A stretch of 64,000 nucleotides of DNA, taken from the NCBI RefSeq assembly GCF_003854935.1, contig NZ_CP033969.1:3100001-3164000 (forward strand). Direction: 5' to 3'. The notes beneath the pieces were generated by a model that saw only the letters and a program-made list of their open reading frames with translations, ran no database searches and was not told the origin of the DNA. Of the stretch, positions 38,497-47,491 are shown in pieces. Positions within the stretch are counted from its first letter, which is position 1, and each line of letters opens with the position of its first letter. Source of the stretch: Cupriavidus pauculus. GTDB taxonomy: Bacteria; Pseudomonadota; Gammaproteobacteria; Burkholderiales; Burkholderiaceae. Both the position numbers and the translations under genes were made by a program.

Positions 38497-40728
38497 TTAT
38501 TTGCGCCGCGCGTGCAACACCCCCTGCACATCCTCGATCAGCGCCAGCGCCCGCTGGAGCTGCGTGGCCTCCGACACTTCGGCGGTGAACTGCATGCGCG
38601 CCACCCCCTTGTTCGACAGCGTTTTCACGCCGGTCACGTTGATCTTCTCGCGCGACAGCACTTCGGAAATGTCCCGCAGCAGCCCCTGCCGGTCCACCGC
38701 CTCCACCTGGATGTCGACCGGGTACACGGCGTCGCTGCGCTTGCCCCATTCCGTCTGGATCACGCGCTCGGGCGCGCGGGCCGACAGTTGCAGGAACGTG
38801 TTGCAGTTGCGCCGATGGATCGACACCCCGCGCCCGCGCGTGACGAAGCCGACGATCTCGTCGGGCGGCGCCGGCTTGCAGCAGCGGGACATCTGCGTCA
38901 TCAGCGAGTCCACACCCACCACCAGCACACCGCTCTTGGCGCCGCGCGCCACGCTGGTGGCCCGGCTCTTCTTGGTGACGGCCTCTTCCTCGTTGAACGC
39001 CGGCTGCGGCTCCCCCTCGGGGTGGCGCAGCGCATGCTCCACATGCCGCAGGCTGAATTCTTCCTTGGCAACGGCCGCGTACAGATCGTCGGTCGACTTG
39101 AAATTGAGCCGCGTGGCCAGGTCGTCGAGGTTGACCGCTGTCTTGCCCTCCCGCTGCAGTGTCTTTTCGATCAGCGCGCGACCCTGCGCGAGCGTTTCCT
39201 GCGAATCGAGCGCGTTGAACCACGCCCGGACCTTGGACCGCGCCCGGTTGCTCGCCAGGTAGCCAAGCTCCGCGTTGAGCCAGTCGCGCGACGGCCCGCC
39301 CTGCTTGACCGCCACGATCTCCACGGTCTGCCCGTTCTTGAGCGGCGTGTTCAGCGGCACCATGGCGCCGTCCACGCGGGCGCCGCGGCACCGGTGGCCC
39401 AGGTCGCTGTGCAGGTAGTACGCGAAATCGACCGGCGTTGCGCCCTGCGGCAGCGCCACCACGCGCGCCTGCGGGGTCAGCACGTAGATATGGTCGTCGA
39501 TGGCCGCGTGCTTGAGCTGCTCCCACGGCGAGTCCTCGTGCGCGACGGTGTGGTCGGCCTCGTCCTTCCAGGCCAGCAGTTGCCGCAGCCAGGCGATCTT
39601 CTCGTCGTAGGTGTTGTCGGCGGCGAACTGGCCCGCGTAGCCCTTGCCGCCGGCCTCCTTGTAGCGCCAGTGGGCCGCCACGCCGTACTCGGCGAAGTGA
39701 TGCATCTCCTGCGTCCGGATCTGCACCTCGAACGCGCGGCCGTCGTCGCCAATCACCACCGTGTGGAGAGACTTGTAGCCGTTGGCCTTCGGCCGCGAAA
39801 TATAGTCGTCGAACTCGCGCGGAATCGGCTGCCAGATATGGTGGACGATGCCCAGCACCGTGTAGCAGTCCTTGATGTCGTCCACGATCACGCGGAAGGC
39901 GCGCACGTCGTACAGGTCGGCAAAGTCCAGCTCCTTGCCGCGCATCTTCTTCCAGATGCTGTAGATATGCTTGGGCCGGCCGCTCACCTCGGCGCGGATG
40001 CCGGCCGACGCCAGCTCAGACTGCAGCCGCGCGATGGCGCTGGCGATGTAGCCCTCGCGCTCGATGCGCTTCTCGTCCAGCAGCTTGGCGATGCGCTTGT
40101 AGGTATCGGGCTGCTCGAAGCGGAACGCCAGGTCTTCCAGCTCCCACTTCATCTGCCAGATCCCCAGCCGGTTGGCCAGCGGCGCGTAGATGTCCAGCGT
40201 CTCGCGCGCCACGCCGGGCAGCGGCGGGTTCTTGGTCTGCGCCAGCCAGCGCAGCGTTTGCAGCCGCGACGCTAGCCGCACCAGCACTACGCGGATATCC
40301 TGCGCGAAGGCCAGCAGCATCTTGCGCAGCGCCTCCACCTGCTCGTGCCGGGCCGCCACCTGCGACTTCGACGATTCCGACACATCGGCCTGCGTCACCG
40401 CGATGGCGCCGATCCGCAGTAGCTGGCGCACGCCCTTGACCAGCCGCACCACCTCCTCGCCGAAGATTTCCTCGATCCGCGCCTCGGCCTCGGGCACGAA
40501 GGCGGCCGCCGCGAACAGGCAGGCCGCGGCGCGCGCGGCGTCGTCCACGCGCAGGCCGTCCAGGATGCGCAGCATGCCCTCGGCATGCGACAGCACGCTT
40601 TCACCGGTCGGCAGCAGCACCGGCGTCTCGCCGTCCGCCACCTCGCGCACGAATGCCAGTGCGCGCTCGACGAGTCCGGCATCGGGGATGCCCGCGGTCT
40701 GGCCCGTCAGCTCCGTCGACGTCACCAT
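38497..40728 (-). CDS. relA: (p)ppGpp synthetase RelA
   Basis: The 743-residue product has the RelA/SpoT layout: an N-terminal HD-type region, synthetase domain (~210-370, with DYISRPKANGYKSLHTVV and FEVQIRTQEMHHFAEYGVAAH), TGS domain (~395-455), helical/zinc-finger-like region (MTQMSRCCKPAPPDEIVGF) and a C-terminal ACT domain. The HD hydrolase motif is degraded (ACLFAAAAFVP where the His-Asp pair would be), so it should be a synthetase only. It makes the stringent-response alarmone when ribosomes stall on uncharged tRNA. Confidence 0.95.
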   Translation of the reverse strand: MVTSTELTGQTAGIPDAGLVERALAFVREVADGETPVLLPTGESVLSHAEGMLRILDGLRVDDAARAAACLFAAAAFVPEAEARIEEIFGEEVVRLVKGVRQLLRIGAIAVTQADVSESSKSQVAARHEQVEALRKMLLAFAQDIRVVLVRLASRLQTLRWLAQTKNPPLPGVARETLDIYAPLANRLGIWQMKWELEDLAFRFEQPDTYKRIAKLLDEKRIEREGYIASAIARLQSELASAGIRAEVSGRPKHIYSIWKKMRGKELDFADLYDVRAFRVIVDDIKDCYTVLGIVHHIWQPIPREFDDYISRPKANGYKSLHTVVIGDDGRAFEVQIRTQEMHHFAEYGVAAHWRYKEAGGKGYAGQFAADNTYDEKIAWLRQLLAWKDEADHTVAHEDSPWEQLKHAAIDDHIYVLTPQARVVALPQGATPVDFAYYLHSDLGHRCRGARVDGAMVPLNTPLKNGQTVEIVAVKQGGPSRDWLNAELGYLASNRARSKVRAWFNALDSQETLAQGRALIEKTLQREGKTAVNLDDLATRLNFKSTDDLYAAVAKEEFSLRHVEHALRHPEGEPQPAFNEEEAVTKKSRATSVARGAKSGVLVVGVDSLMTQMSRCCKPAPPDEIVGFVTRGRGVSIHRRNCNTFLQLSARAPERVIQTEWGKRSDAVYPVDIQVEAVDRQGLLRDISEVLSREKINVTGVKTLSNKGVARMQFTAEVSEATQLQRALALIEDVQGVLHARRK

Positions 40729-40744
40729 GTCACATCGTCCGGCG

Positions 40745-41107
40745 TCAGTTGAGGGCGGCCGTCACCACCACTTCGATCAGGTAGTCGGGATTGGCCAGCT
40801 TTGCTTCCACCGTCGCGCGCGGCGGCGTGTTGCCCTGGGGCACCCAGGCGTCCCAGACCTCGTTCATCTCGCCGATGCGGCTGACATCGGTCAGGAAGAT
40901 CTGGCACATCAGGATGCGCGTCTTGTCGCTGCCGGCCTCCGCCAGCAGGCGGTCGATATGGCCGAGCACCTCGCGGGTCTGGCCGCGCAGGTCCGCCTTG
41001 GGATCGACCTCGGGTACCTGCCCCGCCAGGTAGACCACGCCGTTGTGGACCGCGTATTCGGACAGGCGCTTGCCCACGTGGGCGCGCTTCAGGGTATCGG
41101 TGCTCAT
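40745..41107 (-). CDS. RidA/YjgF-family protein
   Basis: The 120-residue product belongs to the RidA family: AVHNGVVYLAGQVPEVD near the N-terminus, and later ILMCQIFLTDVSRIGEMNEV and GNTPPRATVEAKLA, which includes the conserved Arg that binds the imine/enamine carboxylate. RidA members remove reactive enamine intermediates; the specific substrate is not evident. It lies 30 bp from the hydrolase gene upstream and 17 bp from relA, on the same strand, so it may be co-transcribed. Confidence 0.9.
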   Translation of the reverse strand: MSTDTLKRAHVGKRLSEYAVHNGVVYLAGQVPEVDPKADLRGQTREVLGHIDRLLAEAGSDKTRILMCQIFLTDVSRIGEMNEVWDAWVPQGNTPPRATVEAKLANPDYLIEVVVTAALN

Positions 41108-41136
41108 GTTCGGATAGTTCTCAACAAAAAAACGGT

Positions 41137-42018
41137 TCAGGTGCCCAGGAAGAAGTCCCGGGCGATGGCAATCTGGGCCGGATCGATGAACGTTGGCGCG
41201 TGGCCGACGTCGGCAATCTCCACGCTCGAAACCTGCATGCCGCGCGCGACCATCTCGGCCACGGTCTCGCGCAGCAGCAGGTCGGACTGGGCGCCGCGCA
41301 CCACCAGCGTCGGCCCCGGCACGGCCTGGAACATCTGCCACAGCCCGGCCTCGCCGGCCTGCACCGCCTCGGGCGACGTCTCGCGGAACGGCACGGCCAG
41401 CGCCGGGTCGTAGTGCAGGCCCCACTCCAGCCCCTCGGCGCCCTGCACGGGCTTGAGGATGGCGCCATTCAGCTCGCGCCACTGCTCGGGCGTGTGCCGG
41501 CCGAACGACGCGCTGATGGTCTGCAGGTAGGCCAGCCCTTCCTCGAACGTCTTGAAGCGCACCGGCAAGCCCAGGTAGGCGCCGATCCGCTCGATCGCCT
41601 GCGCCGTGATGCGCGGCCCGACGTCGTTGAGCAGCAGCTTGCGCACTGGCGACTTGGGCAGCCCGCCCAGCCCCATGCCGATCAGCCCGCCCATCGACGT
41701 GCCGAACCAGTCCACCTGTTCCACGCCCAGCCGTGCGATCAGCGTCACCATGTCGGCCACGTACTGCGGCACCACGTACTGACGCGGATCGGCCAGCCAT
41801 TCCGACCGCCCGCGGCCTACCACATCGGGACACACCACGCGGTACTCGCCAGCCATCGCCTGCGCCAGCGCGTCGAAATCACGGCCGGTGCGGGTCAGGC
41901 CGTGCACGCACATCAGCACGCGCGGGTTCGCGGGGTCGCCCCACTCGTGATAGGCCATGCGATGCAGGCCGCCCGGGCTGATGCACTGGACAAATCCGAG
42001 GCGCGGACTGGATGACAT
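41137..42018 (-). CDS. Alpha/beta-fold hydrolase
   Basis: The 293-residue product has the oxyanion region CVHGLTRTGRDFDAL, a nucleophile elbow FGTSMGGLIGMGL (Ser nucleophile), PDVVGRGRSEW and a late His in EIADVGHAPTFIDP, which fits the Ser-Asp-His triad. A strong ribosome site (AGGGGAG) precedes ATG 42018. The neighbours are bdhA (divergent) and a RidA protein, so an ester- or hydroxyacid-related role is possible. The substrate is unknown. Confidence 0.88.
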   Translation of the reverse strand: MSSSPRLGFVQCISPGGLHRMAYHEWGDPANPRVLMCVHGLTRTGRDFDALAQAMAGEYRVVCPDVVGRGRSEWLADPRQYVVPQYVADMVTLIARLGVEQVDWFGTSMGGLIGMGLGGLPKSPVRKLLLNDVGPRITAQAIERIGAYLGLPVRFKTFEEGLAYLQTISASFGRHTPEQWRELNGAILKPVQGAEGLEWGLHYDPALAVPFRETSPEAVQAGEAGLWQMFQAVPGPTLVVRGAQSDLLLRETVAEMVARGMQVSSVEIADVGHAPTFIDPAQIAIARDFFLGT

Positions 42019-42148
42019 CTGGAACTCCCCTGCTGGGTGCCGCCGCATCCCCTGCGGCGTGCGGGTGTTTAGAAAATGCCTGCCGATGACGCATTGGCGC
42101 CGGACCGCGCAAAAACCATGCGGAATCGGGCGCCGGGCCAAAGCCGGA

Positions 42149-42169
42149 TTGTACGCCCTGCGAGTACAA
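42149..42169. promoter_or_regulatory. Inverted repeat upstream of bdhA
   Basis: TTGTAC (42149-42154) and GTACAA (42164-42169) form a 6-9-6 inverted repeat in the divergent region between the hydrolase and bdhA, about 40 bp before the bdhA ATG. TACAAT (42165-42170) could be a -10 box toward bdhA. It may be an operator; the protein is unknown. Confidence 0.4.
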
Positions 42170-42207
42170 TGCCACAGCACATCCTGACTCTCCCGACGGA
42201 GGCTTAC

Positions 42208-42984
42208 ATGCTCAAAGGCAAGACGGCACTGGTCACGGGCTCGACCAGCGGTATCGGACTCGGCATCGCGCAGGCACTGGCCGCGCAGGGCGCCAACGTC
42301 ATCGCCAACGGCTTCGGTGATGCCGACGGCGCAAAGGCGGAAATCGCCCGCGCCGGCAGCGGCATCCAGGTGGGCTACCACGGCGCCGACATGAGCAAGG
42401 CGACCGAGATCGAGGACATGATGCGCTACGCCGAAAAGGACTTCGGCGGCGTCGACATCCTGGTCAACAACGCCGGCATCCAGTTCGTGGCGCCGATCGA
42501 CGAATTCCCGGCCGACCGCTGGGACGCCATCATCGCCATCAACCTCACGTCCGCCTTCCACACCACCCGTCTCGCCCTGCCGTCGATGAAGGCCAAGAAC
42601 TGGGGTCGCATCATCAACGTGGCGTCGACCCATGGGCTGGTGGCGTCCGCCAACAAGTCCGCCTACGTGGCAGCCAAGCATGGCATCGTCGGTTTCACCA
42701 AGGTGACCGCGCTGGAAACCGCCCAGACCGGCGTGACCGCCAACGCCATCTGCCCGGGCTGGGTGCTGACGCCGCTGGTGCAGAAGCAGGTGGAAGCCCG
42801 CGCGCAGCAGCAGGGCATTCCCGTGGAACAGGCCAAGCGCGACCTGGTGCTGGAAAAGCAGCCGTCCGGCCAGTTCGTCACGCCCGAGGAACTTGGGGCG
42901 CTGGCCGTTTTCCTGTCCAGCGAGGCAGCCCGCCAGGTGCGCGGCGCCATCTGGAACATGGACGGCGGCTGGGTGGCGCAGTAA
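42208..42984 (+). CDS. bdhA: 3-hydroxybutyrate dehydrogenase
   Basis: The 258-residue short-chain dehydrogenase has the NAD site TGSTSGIGLGIA, NNAG, and the catalytic Ser/Tyr/Lys in VASTHGLVASANKSAYVAAK. IQFVAPIDEFP and the C-terminal GGWVAQ fit 3-hydroxybutyrate dehydrogenases well. It oxidises D-3-hydroxybutyrate to acetoacetate in polyhydroxybutyrate breakdown. GGAGG lies just before ATG 42208. The acetoacetate CoA-transferase genes are close by (43.6-45.0 kb), which supports a shared pathway. Confidence 0.92.
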   Translation: MLKGKTALVTGSTSGIGLGIAQALAAQGANVIANGFGDADGAKAEIARAGSGIQVGYHGADMSKATEIEDMMRYAEKDFGGVDILVNNAGIQFVAPIDEFPADRWDAIIAINLTSAFHTTRLALPSMKAKNWGRIINVASTHGLVASANKSAYVAAKHGIVGFTKVTALETAQTGVTANAICPGWVLTPLVQKQVEARAQQQGIPVEQAKRDLVLEKQPSGQFVTPEELGALAVFLSSEAARQVRGAIWNMDGGWVAQ

Positions 42985-42990
42985 GGAGGG

Positions 42991-43494
42991 ATGATCATGC
43001 AACCACGCTCACGGCGCGACGTGCTGCGCGGAATCGGCGCCGGCGCCCTGCTGCTGTCGCCGCTGGCGGCCCTGGCACAGTCGGCCAAGGCCCCCGGCAG
43101 CCCCAAGCCGCTGAAGATCGACGTCTACAAGACCCCGACCTGCGGCTGCTGCGAGGACTGGGTCAAGCATCTGCGCGACAACGGCTTCACGGTCGCCACG
43201 CACGACGTGGAAGACACCGGCATTTATCGCACGAGATACGGCATTCCGGAGCGCTTCGGCTCCTGCCATACCGGCGTCATCGAGGGATACGGGATCGAAG
43301 GCCACGTGCCGGCCGGCGATATCCGCAAGCTGGTGGCCGCCCGGCCCAAGGCGGCGGGGCTGGCGGTGCCGGGCATGCCGGCAGGGTCGCCGGGCATGGA
43401 GTACGGGCCCCGCAAGGACCCGTTCGACGTACTGCTGGTGAAGACCGACGGCGGCGCATCGGTATTCGCGAGCTACAACAAAGTGAAAAGCTGA
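42991..43494 (+). CDS. DUF411 metal-binding-type exported protein
   Basis: The 167-residue product starts with a Tat-like signal (SRRDVLRGIGAGALLLSPLA) and has the DUF411 core (YKTPTCGCCEDWVKHLRDNG, then GSCHTGVIEGYGIEGHVPAG). The CxCC motif and conserved Cys/His suggest copper or other metal binding in the periplasm. It lies 6 bp after bdhA and is probably co-transcribed; a functional link to ketone-body metabolism is not evident. A second ATG lies two codons downstream. Confidence 0.88.
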   Translation: MIMQPRSRRDVLRGIGAGALLLSPLAALAQSAKAPGSPKPLKIDVYKTPTCGCCEDWVKHLRDNGFTVATHDVEDTGIYRTRYGIPERFGSCHTGVIEGYGIEGHVPAGDIRKLVAARPKAAGLAVPGMPAGSPGMEYGPRKDPFDVLLVKTDGGASVFASYNKVKS

Positions 43495-43515
43495 GGCCGT
43501 CAGGGCTTCAACGTT

Positions 43516-43543
43516 CCGGCCGGCCATGGACATGACCGGCCGG
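43516..43543. terminator. Hairpin between convergent DUF411 and scoB genes
   Basis: CCGGCCGG at 43516-43523 and 43536-43543 can pair to an 8-bp stem with a 12-base loop. There is no T-run, so it is a weak terminator candidate for the convergent genes. Confidence 0.3.
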
Positions 43544-43618
43544 TGATCCTTGTTGCCCTACCCTCCGGCCCTCTCCCGGGCGGGAGCGGCATACCGGAGG
43601 ATGCAGGCAGGCACCCGC

Positions 43619-44257
43619 CTAGGTCAGCTCGGCCTCGGTCTTCGCCTGGACTTCCTCGCGCGTCACGCCCGGCGCGGTTTCCACCAGCTTGAGGCCCTGC
43701 GGCGTGATGTCGATCACGGCAAGGTCGGTGATGATGCGGTTCACCACACCCACGCCGGTCAGCGGCAGGTTGCATTCCTTCAGTATCTTCAGGTCCTCGG
43801 TGCCGTCCTTCTTCTTGGCGGTGTGTTCCATCAGCACCACCACGCGGCCCACGCCAGCCACCAGGTCCATCGCGCCGCCCATGCCCTTGACCATCTTGCC
43901 CGGGATCATCCAGTTGGCCAGGTCGCCGCGCTGGTTCACCTGCATGGCGCCCAGGATGGCCAGGTTGATCTTGCCGCCGCGGATCATCGCGAACGAGTCC
44001 GCCGACGAGAAGATCGACGAGCCCGGCAGCGTCGTCACCGTCTGCTTGCCGGCATTGATCATGTCGGCGTCCACTTCTTCCTCGGTCGGGAACGGGCCGA
44101 TGCCGAGCAGGCCGTTTTCCGACTGCAGCCAGACCTCCATGCCCTGCGGCACGTGGTTGGCGACGAGCGTCGGCAGGCCGATACCCAGGTTCACATAGAA
44201 GCCGTCCTGCAGCTCGGCGGCCGCGCGGGCGGCCATTTCGTCACGTGTCCATGCCAT
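43619..44257 (-). CDS. scoB: Acetoacetate (3-oxoacid) CoA-transferase subunit B
   Basis: The 212-residue product starts [19 protein letters not shown] and includes the family-I CoA-transferase active-site segment [12 protein letters not shown], with the catalytic Glu in SENG. With ScoA it moves CoA from succinyl-CoA to acetoacetate, giving acetoacetyl-CoA. ATG 44257 has AAGGAG upstream. It follows scoA by 11 bp. Confidence 0.95.
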   Translation of the reverse strand: MAWTRDEMAARAAAELQDGFYVNLGIGLPTLVANHVPQGMEVWLQSENGLLGIGPFPTEEEVDADMINAGKQTVTTLPGSSIFSSADSFAMIRGGKINLAILGAMQVNQRGDLANWMIPGKMVKGMGGAMDLVAGVGRVVVLMEHTAKKKDGTEDLKILKECNLPLTGVGVVNRIITDLAVIDITPQGLKLVETAPGVTREEVQAKTEAELT

Positions 44258-44268
44258 GATCTGTCTCC

Positions 44269-44967
44269 TTACTTGGCACGCACGGTGCGCTGTTCGATGC
44301 GTTTTTCGGGGCTCTTGTTCAGCACGATGCGATGCACGAAGATGCCGGGCAGGTGCACGTCGTCCGGGTCGATCTCGCCGGTCTCGACAATCTCCTCCAC
44401 CTCGGCCACCGTGATCTTGCCGGACATCGCGCAGACCGGGTTGAAGTTGCGCGCGGTGCGGCGGAACACCAGGTTGCCGGCCTTGTCGGCCTTCTGGGCC
44501 TTGACAATGGCCACGTCGGACACCAGCGAGCGCTCCATCACATAGGTCTCGCCGTCGAATTCGTGCGTTTCCTTGCCTTCGGCGACGATCGTGCCGACAC
44601 CGGTCTTGGTGTAGAACGCCGGGATGCCCGACCCGCCAGCACGCAGCTTCTCGGCCAGCGTGCCCTGCGGCGTGAATTCCAGCTCCAGTTCGCCGGCCAG
44701 GTACTGGCGCTCGAACTCCTTGTTCTCGCCCACGTACGACGAGATCATCTTGCGGATCTGGCGCGTGGCCAGAAGCTGGCCCAGGCCGAAGCCGTCGACG
44801 CCAGCGTTGTTGGAGATGCAGGTAAGCTGCTTGACGCCGCTGTCGCGCAGGGCGGCGATCAGCGCTTCGGGGATGCCGCACAGGCCGAAACCGCCCACGG
44901 CGATCGTCTGGCCGTCGCGGACGACGCCCGCAAGCGCCTCCGCGGCGCTGGCGTAGACCTTGTTCAT
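44269..44967 (-). CDS. scoA: Acetoacetate (3-oxoacid) CoA-transferase subunit A
   Basis: The 232-residue product has the family-I CoA-transferase A pattern: [36 protein letters not shown] and [15 protein letters not shown]. It pairs with ScoB. Together with bdhA it completes the route from 3-hydroxybutyrate to acetoacetyl-CoA. GGAAGGAG precedes ATG 44967. The gene is divergent from a PAS-LuxR regulator 157 bp away. Confidence 0.95.
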   Translation of the reverse strand: MNKVYASAAEALAGVVRDGQTIAVGGFGLCGIPEALIAALRDSGVKQLTCISNNAGVDGFGLGQLLATRQIRKMISSYVGENKEFERQYLAGELELEFTPQGTLAEKLRAGGSGIPAFYTKTGVGTIVAEGKETHEFDGETYVMERSLVSDVAIVKAQKADKAGNLVFRRTARNFNPVCAMSGKITVAEVEEIVETGEIDPDDVHLPGIFVHRIVLNKSPEKRIEQRTVRAK

Positions 44968-45024
44968 GTTCGCTCCTTCCTCGGTAGTCCCGCTCGACTG
45001 CGGCCGGTTGGCCACACGCGGAAA

Positions 45025-45083
45025 TTGTAACGGTACAATCGGCGGTCAGGCGCCGCCGTTGACGCCCCAAAGGATACGTCAAC
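45025..45083. promoter_or_regulatory. Divergent control region of scoAB and the PAS-LuxR gene
   Basis: Two inverted repeats are visible: TTGTA-ACGG-TACAA (45025-45038), which also offers TACAAT -10 boxes on both strands, and GTTGACG-N12-CGTCAAC (45058-45083). Either could be an operator. The adjacent LuxR-type protein is the obvious candidate, but this is inference. Confidence 0.45.
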
Positions 45084-45124
45084 GGATACCGCCAACGCCA
45101 TTACGTAAAAGTACATAAGGGATA

Positions 45125-45670
45125 ATGCCGGCCATCGACTACCAGACCGCCTTCCAACTCGCCCCGGTCGGCCTGGTGCTGTCACGCGCCCGCGTGATCG
45201 AGGACTGCAACGACGAAGTCTGCCGGATCTTCGGCACCACGCGCGAGGCGCTGGTCGGGCAGTCGTTCCAGGTGCTCTACCCCACCGCCGACGAGTTCGA
45301 GCGCACCGGCGCCCGGATCGTGCCGGTGATGAACACCAAAGGACTCTATTCAGACGAGCGGATCATGAAACGCGCCGGCGGCGAGCTGTTCTGGTGCCAC
45401 GTCACCGGCCGCGCCCTGGACCGCAAGGACCCGCTCGGCGCCGGCATCTGGACCTTCGAGGACCTGTCGCAGAAACGCCCGGTCACCGCCGAACTGACCG
45501 CCCGCGAGCGCGACATCGCCGCCCAGCTCGTGGAAGGCAAGACCAGCAAGCAGATCGGCAAACTGCTGTCGATCAGCCCGCGCACCGTGGATATCTACCG
45601 GGCACGGCTGATGAAGAAATACGGCGCGCATACATCCGTGGACCTCGTGCAGCGGCTGGTGAACCACTGA
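45125..45670 (+). CDS. PAS-domain LuxR-family response regulator
   Basis: The 181-residue product has an N-terminal PAS domain (AFQLAPVGLVLSRARVIEDC, then RIFGTTREALVGQSFQVLYP) and a C-terminal LuxR/FixJ HTH (LTARERDIAAQLVEGKTSKQ, then SPRTVDIYRARLMKKY). It lacks a receiver domain, so it probably senses a small molecule or redox state through PAS. It is divergent from scoAB and may control it. The ATG at 45125 follows AAGGGATA. Confidence 0.9.
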   Translation: MPAIDYQTAFQLAPVGLVLSRARVIEDCNDEVCRIFGTTREALVGQSFQVLYPTADEFERTGARIVPVMNTKGLYSDERIMKRAGGELFWCHVTGRALDRKDPLGAGIWTFEDLSQKRPVTAELTARERDIAAQLVEGKTSKQIGKLLSISPRTVDIYRARLMKKYGAHTSVDLVQRLVNH

Positions 45671-46033
45671 GGGTGCCCAAGTGCACCACGGATTACGTGG
45701 CGCTGTTGGGGGCGTCGGGCAGCCGCTGCGCCCTCTTCCTGTGCGCTGTTTTCCTGCCAAAACCCCACCGCCGCCTGCCCAATGATTGAGGTCAAGCGGC
45801 GATTATTCAGGTCCACGAAGCGATTCAAAACCGCGTGACGGACCTCCGGCGCCGTCCTCGTCCCCGAAGAGGCATCCCTACGCCCCCCTTGCGTCAGGGG
45901 GAATTTTTTGTCGTCAGATTGCGCATAGACAAAACAGTACTGCCTCCCACCACGTAGGGTATTGCCTCATCGGCGCCGCTACCGCAGACGGTAGTCGTCG
46001 CCCTCGCATCCCATTCTGCTCTCCGGAGGCACC
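45671..46033. other. Non-coding region between the PAS-LuxR gene and the second tssM locus
   Basis: About 360 bp with no convincing gene. It holds one weak terminator-like hairpin (45883-45909). The A/T-richer stretch from about 45900 to 46000 may carry the promoter of the second tssM locus. Short frames here lack family resemblance. Confidence 0.5.
45883..45909 (+). terminator. Weak terminator-like hairpin
   Basis: A C-run (45883-45888) pairs with a G-run (45897-45901) across an 8-base loop and is followed by AATTTTTTG. The stem is short (5 bp), but the T-run is good. It lies about 210 bp after the PAS-LuxR gene. Confidence 0.4.
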
Positions 46034-46207
46034 ATGAATAGTATGTCGCGTCGATGCATTCTCCAGGCTTTCGGCTTTGTGCCGGTGGCCTTGCTGACTT
46101 CCGGCCTGTCCTTCGCGAAGCCGCGCCCTCCTTCGGTTGGCGCGGTCATGCGCTATCTCTGCGACGAGGTCTTTCCCTCTCCTCACCAGATCGCCACGCC
46201 GCTGTAG
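46034..46207 (+). CDS. Small exported protein upstream of the second tssM locus
   Basis: The 57-residue frame has a strong ribosome site (CCGGAGG, 5-6 bases before the ATG). Its N-terminus has paired Arg and a hydrophobic run ending in a signal-peptidase-like site (SRRCILQAFGFVPVALLTSG, then LSFA), and the mature part would be about 30 residues (for example VMRYLCDEVFPSPHQIATPL). The stop is 13 bp before the GTG of the next gene. I recognise no family; it could be a truncated Tat-signal protein or a real small secreted product. Confidence 0.5.
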   Translation: MNSMSRRCILQAFGFVPVALLTSGLSFAKPRPPSVGAVMRYLCDEVFPSPHQIATPL

Positions 46208-46220
46208 CAAGGGGCGCGGT

Positions 46221-47483
46221 GTGGCGGTCGACTTCACGCTTCTCCCTGAGGAAACTCCTGCTTACAATCGCGCGCCCTCTCGGCGGAGCGTGATCGTCGT
46301 ATTCCTCGTGATGGTGCTTGCGGGTGCGACTGCCCTGCTGGTGCTGTGGCCCGCGCAACAGTCGACGCAGACCTGGAAGTTCTGGGTCAGCCTGGCTCTG
46401 TTTCCTATCGGCATTCCGGCCGTGCTGGTCATGCGTTGGCAGAGTCTCCATGCTGGCCGAAGACTCGACACCGAGGTGCACAACGACCTCGTCCGCCAGT
46501 ACAGGGAGCGTGTCAATGGCGTGGCAGCTCGTCCCCTGGCCCTGCTTGGCGCCGCATACCGGTTCTCGTCGGATCCTGAAGAGAATGCTGTCGAAAGCCT
46601 TCGGACGGGGCGCATCAGGCTAGTCACGCAGCAGCCGGTTGCCAGCGCCGGGGACCCCGTCAAGGCACGTTGGCTTAGCCTGCCCGATGTCGAGTCCGTG
46701 CCGGGCGATCAAGCCGCGGAATGCGGCCGTCAGCAGGCGTTGACGCGGTGGCTATACGAGGCGCTTATCGACGAGATGACCGAGCGTATTCGCCTTATCC
46801 CTGCGAAAGTCGATCTTGTGGTCCATCTTTGCGCGGCGGGCGAACTTGGTCACCAGGCGTGCGCCGACCTATGGACGACATGCTGGCAGCAGCGCCGGCT
46901 CCGTGCGATGCGCTGTGCAGCGGAGGACGAAAGCTGTGATCTGGCGACGCTCGACGGGTGGCTAGATCAGATTGCAGGCGGCAACGCACGAGAAGCCAGG
47001 TTGATTGTCGCTACGCGCCTGCATCTTCTGTTGAGCGAATCGCCGCCGGCTGGGTCTGCGGAAGCTGGCGCCGCGGTCCTGCTCATGCCTGTCGAGTTGG
47101 CCCAGGTTCATCAGCTGCGATACGACGCTACCGTCCACCGTCCTGTCCGAAGCCTGCCCGCTGCGGCAAGAGACAACCTGTCGCACGCCCTGAAATGGGG
47201 AGGCGTCGCGCCCGCCGACGTCTCGCAAGCGTGGCAGACGGGAATGCACGCGGCGCAAACCGGTGTGTTTCGGGTAGCCGCTAGCCAACTCGATCTCCCC
47301 CTGCTCCCCGCCGATCTGGACACGACGGTCGGCCATGCCGGCTCGGCGGCGCCATGGCTGGCGATTGCCCTCGCCGCAAACGCACTGGTCGGCAAGGACC
47401 AGAACCAGTTGGTTCTGGCTGGCAGTGGCGAAAACGTCGATATCGCAGTCGTCCGGCGCACGCCGCACGGCGTAACTTCCTGA
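46221..47483 (+). CDS. Unknown T6SS-linked membrane protein paired with tssM, copy B
   Basis: The 420-residue product starts at GTG 46221, with AAGGGG upstream; this start aligns best with the 408-residue paralogue at 10805-12031. It has two N-terminal helices (~25-45 and 52-70), then a soluble region, and ends with TTVGHAGSAAPWLAIALAAN, matching TTVGDCGMAGSWLAVALALD of copy A. Overall similarity to copy A is modest, unlike the tssM 3' parts. It is followed 8 bp later by the second tssM. The family and function are unknown. Confidence 0.75.
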   Translation: MAVDFTLLPEETPAYNRAPSRRSVIVVFLVMVLAGATALLVLWPAQQSTQTWKFWVSLALFPIGIPAVLVMRWQSLHAGRRLDTEVHNDLVRQYRERVNGVAARPLALLGAAYRFSSDPEENAVESLRTGRIRLVTQQPVASAGDPVKARWLSLPDVESVPGDQAAECGRQQALTRWLYEALIDEMTERIRLIPAKVDLVVHLCAAGELGHQACADLWTTCWQQRRLRAMRCAAEDESCDLATLDGWLDQIAGGNAREARLIVATRLHLLLSESPPAGSAEAGAAVLLMPVELAQVHQLRYDATVHRPVRSLPAAARDNLSHALKWGGVAPADVSQAWQTGMHAAQTGVFRVAASQLDLPLLPADLDTTVGHAGSAAPWLAIALAANALVGKDQNQLVLAGSGENVDIAVVRRTPHGVTS

Positions 47484-47491
47484 GCCGCCCG

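Noticed and set aside
45786-46037. + strand frame of 83 codons after the PAS-LuxR gene
   Set aside because: It has no ribosome site, covers a terminator-like hairpin and shows low-complexity composition.
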